DNA of 64,000 nucleotides from Atherinomorus stipes (Eukaryota; Chordata; Actinopteri; Atheriniformes; Atherinidae). Position numbers and translations under genes: made by a program. This document shows positions 36,891 to 50,500 of the stretch, piece by piece; within the stretch, counting starts at the first letter, position 1; every line of letters starts with the position of its first letter. The stretch is from contig JALJCO010000066.1 in NCBI GenBank assembly GCA_023101725.1, positions 62,001 to 126,000 of the forward strand, written 5' to 3'. Under the pieces are notes generated by a model. That model worked only from the letters and a program-made list of their open reading frames with translations, was not told where the DNA came from and ran no database searches.

Positions 36891-39800
36891 GTTGTATCAA
36901 GAGGGGTTTTTTTTCATTTAATTCACAAGCTTTATATCTGTTGCTCACATACACCTTGAATACAAAGCAGAGGTGGCTATTGTGTTGCAAATGTGACATT
37001 TGAAGTGTCAAACACATCACATTTGAGCAACACTGAAGTCGCATGTAAATCTGAGTGACTTCCTGCAGAAATTAGTGTTGTTGTTAGATTTCCCACTGCT
37101 TTGACCTTCACAGCAGAATGCCACGGCGCTACATCCCTCTTAGAACCCTTCAGAGGATAAGAGGAGGCGTGCTGTGGGATTCATCCAGCTGGACTGTGCT
37201 CAGAAATTATCCTCGGGTAAAGCACACAATGAAGCAACAAGAGTAGAAGGAAGACGTGTTCCAGTGCAAAGCAGGCTATGCTTTCAAATGCTCTCTATAA
37301 GGTTTTCTGTGCTGCAGATGTTTTCATGTAAAATAGTTTTAAGTCAAAGTACCAACAAGAGAAATTTAAGTTAAACTCAGTTTGACTGTCAGACATTCAA
37401 ATCCATATCATGATCTATGTAGTCGTGTTATTGCAAAGACATCTTAACTTGAAATAGGAGGTATTAATGAGGGCCAAAGCCCACTTAATTCTGCATTTAG
37501 GAATGTTGTACAACTATCCAGGACTTTTTTTCCCACTGAACAATGTTTATATCATACTGTATGATCAGGTTGTGCTTCTTCTTGTCTCTCTCTTTCAGTT
37601 AATTGCTGAATTAGGAAACAGTGCAGCCAAGGCTAAATATGAGCAGAAGGTTCCTGCTTTCTACTACAGACCAACACACACTGACTGCAAGTAAGTGTTG
37701 CATCATTTTAGCTATCTTTTAAACCTATTGAGATCCTCCCGTATTTAATTTACTCCTAATATAGTGTGAGTACTATTGGGTTTCTCCTGCTGCTGTTTGG
37801 TACACTACTCCTCCCACACGATTTGTGGCACTGCAGCCATTCAGATATCAAAATATTCAGCAGATGTTCTGCAGATGTGTGCTATATCTTTTCACATCTC
37901 TAACTTTTATACATTTTGAGTTATTCAGCCTTTTGTGTATTCATATTCACTTTGCTTGCCATTTTCTGCCCCCCGTCAGTCCAAGCTGTAAAAGAATGCA
38001 GCAAATTGCAAACATTCTCAACCCCATTCACCACAATTGCAGTGGTATCACCCACCTTGTCATGCAGCCTGCTGCGATGGTCTACTGGTTGAGCAAATAG
38101 CATGAAGTCATGCAGTGATTTTGATCCTGTGGTCACTGGTCCAAGTCCTGTAGGTTCACCATGCAGCCTTTTTAAACTGTTAGTCTGCTGTATGATTGGA
38201 CTCGTTGCCCTCTGCTATGTCACTCACCATTGGGTAGCACTGCAGTCACAAGAGGACTCAACTCAAATGGTTGCATTTAGAAATGCTAAATAATTCAAAA
38301 AGTATAAAAGTTAGAAATACCACGAGTCATAGCACACATCTCCAGAATGAGCTGAACATTTTAATATCAGAATGGCTGCAGTGCCACAAAAGGTGCAGGA
38401 GGAGTAGTGAACCAAAGTTTGGCAGACACAGAATAGTATAACCATGAACACTTCAACTGTTCTGCCTCATGCTGCCAGTGTGACTTTGTGGCGTAAGTCT
38501 TTACATAGCAATGTGAACGGCGCATCTTGGCAGTCAGTAAGTCACAAGTTTTAACCCAGCAAAAACTCTCAAAACAAATAACAACCTAAAACAAAAGCTA
38601 GAAATAAAGTTAGATGTAATAAAATAACAGAAATATAACAAATACCCCTAAAAACAACATTTAAAAAGTAGCTGCAATAAAAGAAAGAATAAAGTAAGAG
38701 AAAATGTTCACTTCTCCAAACAATAAAAATGAAATAATAGAAAGTCTGCCACTACGAACAAAATGAATTTGTGTGTCACAATCTGCGTGCTCCATTATAG
38801 AATCAAATAGAATCAGATGAAAGCTGCTGAAAAAGACAGTTTCAAGTTATGAAACTTAAATTCAATTCTGAGACACCTGACAAGCCTGAGTCAGTGTTCT
38901 AATTGTAAGGAACTCTAGTTTCAAACATTATACAACTATAAAGAAAATTACAACTTCTGCATAATTTACACACACACTGCACAAAAATTCAGTTGACACA
39001 TTTCACAAAACTTGTAGCAAAACTAACTCATTCTTCATCATCACTGAAAAATTTTCTTTTGCTCTTATGCATGTTGGTGTAGCGGCAGTGAGCTATGGTG
39101 TAGAAGATCCTTAGTTCAACTCCAGTAACATCCACACATCACCACCTTAACAAATCTTCTACTACTATTAACATAATTACAACTACTACTTATTTCTCAG
39201 AAGAATTATGCATTTTCCACCACAGTCTTTGCCTTTAGCGCAATGCAGGTTAATGCCTTCAGCATTAATGCATTCACACTTGCTGTTACACTGTAACAGC
39301 TTTTTCTAGTTTGTTACGGTATTGTTACTAAAGACAAAGAAACATGCTATTAATTAGCTGACTTTCCTTGTTCAATATTTGTAAATGTATGCTAAAGCTA
39401 AGAGCACTACCTATTAGGCACTGATTTACGAAACCTTTGCACGTGCTAAAATGATCATTGTCTTCATTGCATGTGCAATAATCAGCCGGAGCTGATTTAC
39501 AAACAGAGCACAAGGAGGTTTGCGCCAAGGGGCAAACTCCAGTGGAAAAGTGTGAAACCAGGAAGTGAAGTTTTTAATTTTAATTCTTTCTTGATCCATT
39601 AGGGGCTCCAAAACAGAGCTAATCCCCATATTGTAGACTCCCATGTTAAAAAGACCAACTTCATGTTCTATGATGAGCTAACGTTTGTTTAATTTTTCAT
39701 GTCAAAGGGAACCCTGTGAAAATATTCTAAAGTCAGATTCAGGTATGCATTGATAGCTTTTAGGAGTCCCTATTTCCTCTGAAAAAACATGACTCATTTT

Positions 39801-42800
39801 GTAGTTCCACATTGAAACTTTACCACTGGTCAAAGTATCAGAAATCAGATTTTACATGGTTTAATTATTATTTCTGTGCACCCTTTTAAAAAGTAATACA
39901 TTATATCTCTCTCTGAAATGTTTTCTGTGGGCACAATACATCACCTGAATCTGCTGTTGATGAGCCAGACGATACCCAGATGGAAGGAGCTGCCATGGTC
40001 ACATGATATTTGGCACATTTTAAGTGTCACAGCAGCATTTGCTGACTCAGCTGCTCATTCACTTCAGTTGAGCCAGTTGACAACAATAGCTGAAAACAAA
40101 CGTACATATGAGGAGCTATTTCAGCTCCATAAGCAGTGATGCATATTATGTGTTAGGGAAGACCGTGAGGTGTTGTAGCAACACCACAAGCCTCATTAAA
40201 CATCTAAAAAGTAATCTTAACACAGAATATGAGATTAGAATGAGCCAATTTGAAGAGGAGGAGGATGCTGGGCCAGACAGATGTCAGCAGGCAGGTATTA
40301 CAGTGGGAGGAAAGTGGACTGCTATAATGTGATAAATTCTTTTTATTCTAATTTTCCAAACACATGAAGTACAAAGTATCAGATCATCAAACATTTGTCA
40401 GAAATGTAAAATGGTACAATATTTTTTCTGGTGACTGGTTGGGTAAATCACAGGAGTGGACTCTTAAGCCCCGTTTCCACCCGCGGGTCTGGGTCGGGCC
40501 AGGCTGGATCGGGTGGGTTTTGGTACGGATGTGTTGATTTCACGCTGCGTCCCAACAGTAACCTGTACCCTTAGGAGGCGCTGGACAGCGCTGCTACGTG
40601 ATCGCGTGACATCATCGCTGTGCAGCGCTGTTTAACCAAAACACCGCGCCACACATGACAGAAACAAAAAAGGAGTCACCCCAGCTTTGTTTTTACGCTT
40701 GGTCACGCGGGAAGTGGGATTTTTCAACAAATCAATGTATTGCTTTGTATTAGCTCCACCTCTTTGGTCCGGATCGGTTAGATCAGTACCCCTACCGAAG
40801 GGTGCCAAAAAAGTAGGCCGGGTCGGGTCGGATATAAGGGTACCCGTCCCAGTTTTTATCTGTGGAGACGCAAAAAAACGTGAACCGATCCGGCCCGACC
40901 CGACCCAGACCCGCTGGTGGAAAAGGGGCTATAGGTAGACCCCAAAGAGACAGAAGCTCAATCTGCTTGTTTCAGACAGTGAATACAGGAAAAAAGACAA
41001 ACATGTACAAAGGTTCAAAGCAGCAACATTGCTAAGGTGTTAGAAATAACCCTTCGATTGTACCCCCACTGCTTGCAACTGTGGTTTGCAATCACACTTC
41101 TTTCTAAAGACGGCCTAAGAAATGCAAACATAGAGCAACTACTGATAAATGAAACTATGACACTGCAGTTTCACACCCCTGATCATGTGTATTCACTTCA
41201 AGGCTGTTTTTACTTCCTCTTTGTGTCCACAAATCGTCTAAACTTAAATTCTCCTCAAGCACTTTCCTGTTGTAAAGCGTCATTTTAAAAGGCATAAACT
41301 GAAGCATTTCTATATTGAAGCTTGAGTGAAGGCTGCTACAGACCACAGTATCGTGTAGTTTTAATCTGCTTCCTAGAATACCTACCTTTGGAGGAAGACA
41401 CGCTCTGTCCACCCATCTTCTTCTCTGTCTGCCTCCCACAAAGTTTAATAAAAAATAGACTAAACCAGAGGACAGGAAACTTGTCTCTTTCACACCTCCA
41501 GTTCTGTCAGTTTTGGTGATAGACATGTCTTTCTCAGTGTCAGGATCTTCTGCCTGCTTGTGTTCACACTCTTGTCTTCCATCCACAGGGTTTAGTGTTT
41601 AAGATCCAGTGTCTCTGGAGGGTTTCATTCACTCTTCTTCAGACAATAAAAGACATTTTTGTCCCCTGTTGTTGATGGAACGGCTGATTTATGTCTTTTT
41701 GACACAGAGGAACGGGAAATGAGTGCAGAACTGTGTAGAAAAGGGGATGAATGGCTCTGAGCCTGAAGGAACGATGAGAGCGATGAAGAGCTTGTTGGCA
41801 TGGTGATGAACTGAGAGCTGTTGGTTTTACTGAAGAGGAAGAAATTCTAAACTTGTGATTGTGAAGCTTTTCATGGAGGTTTAGTCAAAAGTTTTGATAA
41901 TGCTTCACTCTCTTTTCTTAATGCCATGCATATCTGTGAGTTGTTAAGCATCATCTTAAAGAATCATCTATTACTCGATTCATCATGTCAACATGAACCA
42001 AAATCTCGGAGGAAGGTTTCCATCACCTTGCTGAATGTATGCCATGAAGAATCAGAGCAGTTCTGAGGGCCAAAGGGGTCCAAACCGGTACTAGCAAGGT
42101 ATACCATAGCTTATAGGATAAAGTGGCTGTGACAGTGCAAGCCACTCCCACCTACACAGCATATTTCTTTTAAATAAAATGCAACATTGTCAATAACCAC
42201 TTCTAAATAAATAATTTAAGGTCAAAATTGTCATTAAGTGCATCACTGGGTGATTGTATAATCGAGTTTAAAGAAATAAACTAATTCAGACATCCAAGTC
42301 AAAAAGTATGATCTTTTAATTCACCAGCAAGGGGCAAACTCGTCTGGAAAAGAGTGAATCCCGGAAGTTAAGTTTAATAATTGTAGTTCTTTCTTCATCC
42401 ACTAGGGGCTGGGTCCAAAACAGAGCAAATCCCCATAGACTCCCACGCTAAAAAGGCCAACTTCACAGCAGAAATAAACATGTTTACAGCCTGGTTCAAA
42501 AAATCATTTTAGGTTTAATAGGTCAAGTTTACCTTCATGTCAACTGTGAGGGGATTAATTTTTTTATAACTCATCTGCTTAGATGTTATTTAATCTTAAA
42601 ATTACACATAATTAAGGGCGTGTCCTTTTGATTGACAGGTCTGCCGCAAGTCAAAACATGCCTTACCTTTAGCCCACCGCTTAGGAGGAGGCTAACCGTC
42701 TTTAGCTGCTGTTAGTTTTGAGTTGGCTCGGTTAGCATTTAGCCCAGAGTACGTTCGCTGTCAGTCATTTGCCCCGAGGCCGTGCTTTGCCCATTTTAGT

Positions 42801-44472
42801 ATTATCCTGGCGTGACAACACATGCAAAGCGGCAAGAAGGCGACGGTGGGACACGCCCAACTGGCTTTATTAACACGGTGAAGCATGGTTTGCTTATATT
42901 TGAATGTCAAAATCTTTAAAAGCTCATAAAAATAAAATAAATGACAATATTACACTAGAACTACCATTTTCTAATGCCCCTTTCACATTAGCACCCACTA
43001 GCCCGGCCCTCATTGGGCCAACACCACACTACCCCAGTTTAGTTTGTTCACATTACAACTGAGGGCAACTGAGGCATCTTCAGCTCTGGTTTTCAGTGTG
43101 AGTGAAGTCGTCATAATGAAGTTTTGTAAAGTCATTTGTTTGGGACACAAATGATTTGCTACACACACACACACACATTGAACTGCTTATTAAAAGCAAA
43201 AAATCTTGGCCACTCTTGAAATAAGTAAAAAAAAAAAAAAAAAAAAATTATTTTTTGCTTGTTATAAGCAAAAAAATAATAATTCAGCCAATGGAACAAG
43301 TGAAGTTTTCCTATAAGATTTCTTGAAATAAGATGCATTTGTCTTAAAAACAAGTTCCTATACCTCACTAAAATGTTCTCTTTATGTGATTTCGTCTTAT
43401 TTTGAGTGTGATGAAATATTTTGATTAGAAATTAGAAAAATATACTTCGTTAGATTTGAGTTTTTGAAGTATATTGTTAAAATTGAGGAAGTTTGCTGCA
43501 GATAATGCCTTATATAGAGGCCCATTCCTTCTTCCCGCTACACTGCCATTATATGGATAGACCCGGATCTATGACTGATCTAAATAGTGTCCAAAGGAGT
43601 CAGAGTGATGCAAAAATGTTATTGATGAGTAAATGCATGCATAAATTCCAGAAATAAGGCCCAGGTTGAAAGAAGCAAAAGTTATCCTTTACTAACTCTT
43701 GGCCACCCTGCTATTTTCTCTGGTCACCCTGTGGCCATCCCTAAAAAAAATCTCTGCGGGCGCCCCTGCTTAGGATGGCTGGGATCAGACCCGCAGGTGG
43801 AAACGGGGCTTTTGAGATGGGGTTAGAGGCTCAGATTTCCATCAAGACCTGAGTAAAGCCCCCGCCCCGCCATACTGATAGGAGTTAGCTGAGGTGGTTT
43901 GAAATGGGGTGAAAGACTGCTGGTTCTAGCAGAATTACCCGTGAAGAGAAAATTGGTTTAGTTTGTGTGGATCCTTCTTTCTGACTAGACTCGTACTACA
44001 TTAACCAAAGTTTCTGACTAGACTTGGATTAAGTTAACTCGGAGGTCCTGACTTATTTATTGATTGATTGATTGATTGATTTGTTTATTTATTTATTTAT
44101 TTTTAGTCTTCATTTTACTTTATCTTTTATCTTACGGTAGCTCCTACAATGTATTTTTTATCTTTTGTATTGTAACTGTTGTACAGAAATTTCCCTTGGG
44201 ATAAAAAAAAAAACTTGGTGAATGTCTTTGAATTTTAGAGGCCCCTCATTTGATGAGTCTGCGGTTCACACGAGAACTAATGTTGTTTTTAATCGTGTCT
44301 CCAGGCTGCTGAGGGAGCAATGGATCAGAGCCAAGTACGAAAGAAACGAGTTTGAGTTCATTGAAAAGCAGGAGCCTTACTCTGCAGGTACGTAGCTTTT
44401 AGTTATTATTTATGAAAAGTCTCGTCTCTTGAGTCTACTTGTATGTGCGTTTGTGTGTGTCTGTGTGTGTAT

Positions 44473-44505
<33 letters not shown>

Positions 44506-47500
44506 GGGGGGGGTTACATGCACACAGCTCTGATATAACCTAAGTGGATTTGTTGAACTTCATCCATCTTCTGATCAATATGTTAAGAATTTTCAGCATT
44601 ACCATTTAGAGATAAACGCGGAGGTCCAGCTCGGATACTTAATTCATTTTAGCACATAAACTGGAAATGGGAAATTTGGAGTTATTTCCAACCAAATTTT
44701 GTTCCTTTACTTTCATATTAAACAGGTGTCTAGATGAGCTTCCTTTTAGCTGGAAAACATCATAAGATCAGGAATCTGCTGTCCCAAAATGACACTCGCC
44801 CAAGCATTTATTACTTCCAGCCGAGATTGCTGCAATCTATTTTCATCTGGGTGTCCAAATAATTCCTTTAAAGTCTTTCAGTCGGTTCATGTGATTCTGC
44901 AAGCAGAGGGACCGTTACTGCAAAGAGAGACCAGATTTGCTGTTATCCTCTGCACCGGCTGCCATTACAAGTTAGGACAGAATTTAAGATCCTCTTTCTC
45001 ACTTTCAAAGCTCTAAATGCTTTGGCTCTATCCTGCCTTAAAGGTCCTGTTGTTTTCTATAATCCCAGTTGAAAGCTTTGTGGTCCCTAGATTTTCCAGT
45101 CATAGAGGAGGTAGCAGAGCCTTCAGCTATCAAGCTCCTTCCCTGGCTATGAAATGCTGAATCCATGAGTTTAAGACCAGACTTAAATCTTCCCTTTTTC
45201 AGAGAGCTTACGCTCACCTTCCTAATTCTGCTGTGCTCATTTTAATTCATTGACAGTTCGTAAATGAACAAATAGTTCTTAAGCCCTACCTTTCACAAAG
45301 ATTTTGTCATTCATTGATGTTGTCTGGTATTAATTCTTAGCTAAGAATACTTTAAATGTACATTCCTGTAGGTTACTTTAAAATTGCATGCCAAACGTAT
45401 CCTTTCTTTACCACAGTCCAGCTTGTGAATGGTATATTTGATGCTGCTGGACGATATTGACGAATGTGTTCTTCTTAGGGAATGACTCTTTCATGACCTT
45501 GCAGATTTATTTGCTGAGTGATGATTATCAGGATGCTTGAGGCTACCCAGAGCTCATGGACCTTGCAATCATTAAGAGTTTATACCCTGCCCGATATGTG
45601 CCGGTTCTCTTGTGTTTGGGCTTTTTGGCCACTCCAAGATTTTAAGGTTACTGTTACTTTAAATGACATGTTAGTGCTTAAATTCCTAAGAACAGCTTGT
45701 CTGTGATGGGGATATGCTGTGAACACCCTTCACCTTTTTCAAACATAAGAGTAGGTTCTCTGTTATTTGTCTCAGAGAAAGATACGTCATCTTCGTCACT
45801 GTATACCTGGTCAAGTTTTGAAGATAAGTGAGGATGTTGTATTTGGTTTAGTTTTATTTTCATGCACTAATTTCCATCTACAACAGCAAGTCGGCTGCTT
45901 TGTTGTTGTGCCAGGCTTTTTGTTGTTTACCCTTCGATAAGCAGAACCTTAAAAAGTCCTTGAACAAATATCTCCCAGTGGATGCCGGCAGCAGAAATTC
46001 AATTACCCTGAAACATCCATTGACTTCTTTGAAAGATTCATTTTCGTCCTTCTTCTCTGGAGTGTTTCTGTATATGTTTGCTGTTAAAAGCAAATTTAAG
46101 CAATGGCTTTGTAATTGTCACTGCTGGAGAGAGACTGCCATTAAAAGTAAGTGCATTCGGTTGGCTGGTCATCTGTATGTGTGTGTGTTTATGTGTGTGT
46201 GTGTGTGTGTGTGTAGATGCTGCTGGTATTTTATTTGTGTGGGCTATGCAAGAGTGTGCCTACGAGTATACATTTCTCATCCCGGTGAAGATGGTCTTCT
46301 GATTGGCTTTCGGTGACCTCACCCTTTTATTGATATGATGGCGAACAACACACACACACACCAGCACACACACAAGTGCTAAGTGTAATTGTATGAGTCA
46401 TTTCATCATCTCTTTGTGCATTTCTTCTCACCTCATAGCTCATATTGAAGCACATAGCATGTGAATATGCGGGCTGTGTGTGGAGTGCGGGGGGGGGGGG
46501 GGGGGGTTGGCTATGGGAAGTAACCTGCCCTCCACTGCAGCCAACATTGATCGGGTACGCAAAAGATGGGAGGAAGAAAAGCGTGTCAGTGAAGGAGGCA
46601 AGGGTGGGGACGAGGGGGTCTATTGATGGATGAGGTAATGCCTGTAGGTGAATGTTTCCAGTCAAAAAGGCACAAAGTGCCGAGCGAGTGCACAGAGGAG
46701 AGTTCAATGACACGTCAGCAGAGAAAATTTCATAAATTATCTCATGAAAACAAGCTTCATGATTCCTGCCAGTTTGCACTTGATGTTTCATTTGCAGTTT
46801 ACAAGATCTCGGCAGAGGACTTTAAATATAAAGATGTACAGACAGCCTGTCCAGCACCAAACAGCAGCTAACGAATAAAACACGGTGGATAGGGCTGGAA
46901 AAAAAATTGATACACTGAAATATTGCGATATTTTCATATGCAGATTTCCTATAGAGATTTAAAAATGCAATATTGATCTCTTTTACCAACGAAATTTCGT
47001 GAAATCTCGTGAGATATTACCGTTATCTTACAAAATCTCGCGAGATTTCACGAAAACCCGCGAGATTCCATGACTGAACAACGAAATCTTGTGAGATTTC
47101 ATTAGTAAAATAGATTGATACCACATTTTTACATATCAATATGATATCAGCCTATGAAAATATTGCCATATTTCAGTGTATCGATTTTTTTTCCCAGCCC
47201 TAACGGTGGAGCATTTAGCAAACACAGCCCAAAGATTTTAACCTCAATGATTGAAAGCTTAACCTTACTAACCTGCGTCATTGTTAGCTTGTTGATGGCG
47301 TACGCTTTGTTATCGGGCCAACCAGCGACCGGAGATGTACCTGCAGGATTCTGGAACCTGAAGCCAGTGAGAAAAGTCTTCATGCTGGAACAAAACTTTC
47401 CATCGTGCTTTTTGACAGCTCCCACAAACATGTGACCCCAATTTGTCTGTCCACTGCAACATGGGTGCAGTGCTCAAAAAATACAATATATATTCAAACC

Positions 47501-50500
47501 TTTTACATTTCCTTTGAGGGATTTTTGCTCTGAAAGAGTTTCCCAGCTTTTGTAGAGAAAGTACACATAGTGATCCGTTCTTTCTACTATCAGTGAACAG
47601 GGCTGGACGATATAGAAAAAGAGATTATCGATAAAAAAGTTCTGTATCAATCGATATCGATATTTATAAAAAAAAAAAGAAAAGAAAAAAGCCATTTTAG
47701 GTGCAGCTCTGGCCATTAAAGCTTTTGCTAAATGACCTACTTATACAGCAATAAAAATCTCGTGAGATTTTGTAAGAGAACGATGAAATCTTGCGATATT
47801 TTGTTGGTTAAATAGATCAGTATCATGTTTGCAAATATCAATATGAAATCTGCATATGAAAATATCGCAATATTTCAGTGTATTGATATTTTCCCCAGCC
47901 CTAGTAATAAAGATCACACTAACACTGAATTCTAATTCAGCCTTTACCTGGGTCTGCGATTGTGATTGGTTTGGTGGAATCAGGTATCATGCTACCTGAT
48001 GGGCTACAGCGGAAAACTGTGTTTCTATATCAAACTTTTATTGACCCTCTTTTTTTTCTATTAAAAAAACCCCTATCGATCGATATATATTGATATTGAA
48101 TTATCGTCCAGCCCTATCAGTGAAGGAGATTCCAGGTGATGCTCGTTTACTTATGGAAGTGACTCTCCGGGGTTTTTTTCCTGTTTTTTGTTAAACTGAT
48201 TGTCAGCCGGATTCTGGATCTTTTGGCTTTCCTGGCTCGAGTTTACTTATAGCCAATCAGCATTCAACCAAGCATTGCATCAGCTCAGTTGGATCTGTGC
48301 TGTTTCCATGTCAGTCAGTTTGCACTAAAAATGAACCTAGAATCCTTCAGTCTTTGGCCACCGAGAGCTATGCAAGAGTAAAAATTAGCTTCTTTCTTAA
48401 GCTTGTTACATACTCTGCGAGAAGTGAGAACTTTCTTCTTGAAAACAAAATGATGTAATTTTGTTCTCGCAGACATGATTGAGGACGGTTTGCGGCTTGT
48501 TGTCAACCCCTCAACCAAGCAGAACTTTCTTCTCGTGGAATTCTGAGAAGTATTGTGTGATTGGCTGAACATTTGAGGCGGGCAGGATTAATGCGGAGAG
48601 GCTTGAACCAGGGAGTTGTCGCTTCTGCATTTCCGCAGATGCGACGTTGAACGGATAGTTTTGATAAATAGCTGATCGAGGTGATGAAAAACACGAAAAT
48701 GTATACAACGCATGTGGCATTTAAATAAAGTGTGCGCAACCCCATCCTGCCACTGATGAAGTTAAATGTAAATGTGTAATCACTGGGTGAACACCGTAGT
48801 CGCCCCCCTCCCCTGCGCACGTGCCCAGTTGCAGAGCTTCTCGTGGAGTCGTATGTATTGACCTGACAAAACCAAACTCTTTTCCTGTACTTGCAGCTTC
48901 AAGGGCAAGAACAAGTTTTCACTTCTTGTTTAGACTCCCATTTTAAAGTGCTATTTAAAGTGGATATTGAAGAGTTTCTTTCTGACAATAGTACCAGACA
49001 ATAATAATAATTCCTCAGTTCATTTTTGAACCCAGCTGCAAAGGGCAAACAGTTTTTTCACTTTTTACAATGAATATGATAATAATAAAAATGAAAAAAA
49101 TATTTACAAACTTATGGTATTTTTGAGGGACAGCTTCAACATACAGCAAAGTTGTAGGAGATCCAACACAAGGACGTGACCTATATTAAAGCAGAACTCA
49201 GTAACTTCAGCTCGTGGCATCCTTTCACTGTCGTAAATTTCATACTCCCCGTACACCCCCACAGCACACAGACATCTTCTCTACCTGTCTTTCTTTTATT
49301 TTGATCCCTGAATATCTTTCTAAGCTTTTACTAGCTTGTTGATGCTACTTTGCTACGTTGGTAGCAGCAGCTCGTCTCCCTCTGCTCAAAGCAAAGTCCT
49401 GTCTCTCCTGCAGCGGGACGTTTTACCCGCGTTTTGCAGGTAAATATGCCGTGGATTATATTTTTCTCTGGTGTTGGCGGGTCGCAGATAAGAATACAAA
49501 CTTTTGTTTACTTTTTGCGGACATGAAAAGTAATTATTGAGCCTATTCTGTTGTGAAGCTCGGTGCTACTCCACCCAGCGCACAGGCAGCGCAAGCTACG
49601 TGAAGCGGATCTTCACTCTGGTCCAGCAAAAAGTTCGTTTTGAGAGCCAGAAACCAGTGTTTAGGTGTTGGGAAGCTAAAGAGCCCTTTTTTAGTCTGGT
49701 TCTGGCACAAACCAGCGCTGGAAGCTGCTCGGTGGATAGGGGACCTGAGTGCGGTACAGCGGTTTCTGTTGTCGCAAGATCTGTGTCGGGTCTGCTCAGG
49801 CAGACTTGCAAGTGCCACTTACAGACCAGAGACACCGGGGTGAGGCTAGAAAACATCCAATCGCTCCGTAAACACTTTTTTTTTAGCCCCACAGGGATTC
49901 TGAAAAGCATTACTGAGGTGAAAACATTACTGAGTTCTGCTTTAAACCAGGTGATAACTTCCTCCCAAAAACTTAAAAGAAAAAGGGCAAGAAAAAAAAA
50001 AGTGTTATACTGTTTCGCTACCCTCTCCACAAAAGGCACACAGTTCCACTTCAAACTTAAATTGCTTCTTCAAAGTTTCAGCTGCAGGGTAGTAATTATT
50101 GATGATTTTAAATTGAGTTTCTTTCATTGTGGGTGAGACCAGCCACTTCAATTACTTGTAAATGGCATTTTTTTGGCACCAGAGCAACACAACATGTCTG
50201 GTGGGGCAGAGTTTGGCAAGGGAGGGGGGAGGAGCTTTGTGGGATTGGAGGTGCTATGTAGTAGCCGTTTTGGCAGCCATGTTGGTTTCCACTGGAGATT
50301 CATGGATTTCTCAGATATGCATGAATGAGTCAAAATAATCCCCGGGGCATGTTTTATGGGGAGGGAATGACAATATAATAAATAATATAATAAATTATAT
50401 ATGATAATATAATAAAAAGCTTTTAAAAAGTCCATTTTGCATGCTACCTTCCTTTAAGTTGAATTATTAGTTCAGCTTTTCTGTCCTTACATAGTCACTT

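Noticed and set aside
46327..46791. 154-codon minus-strand frame
   Set aside because: Created by AC and poly-G/C simple repeats; no homology.
49537..50136. 199-codon plus-strand frame, among the longest in the window
   Set aside because: Lies mostly in TTAA MITE family K and runs past its end; no recognised domain, no splice context, low-complexity lysine runs.
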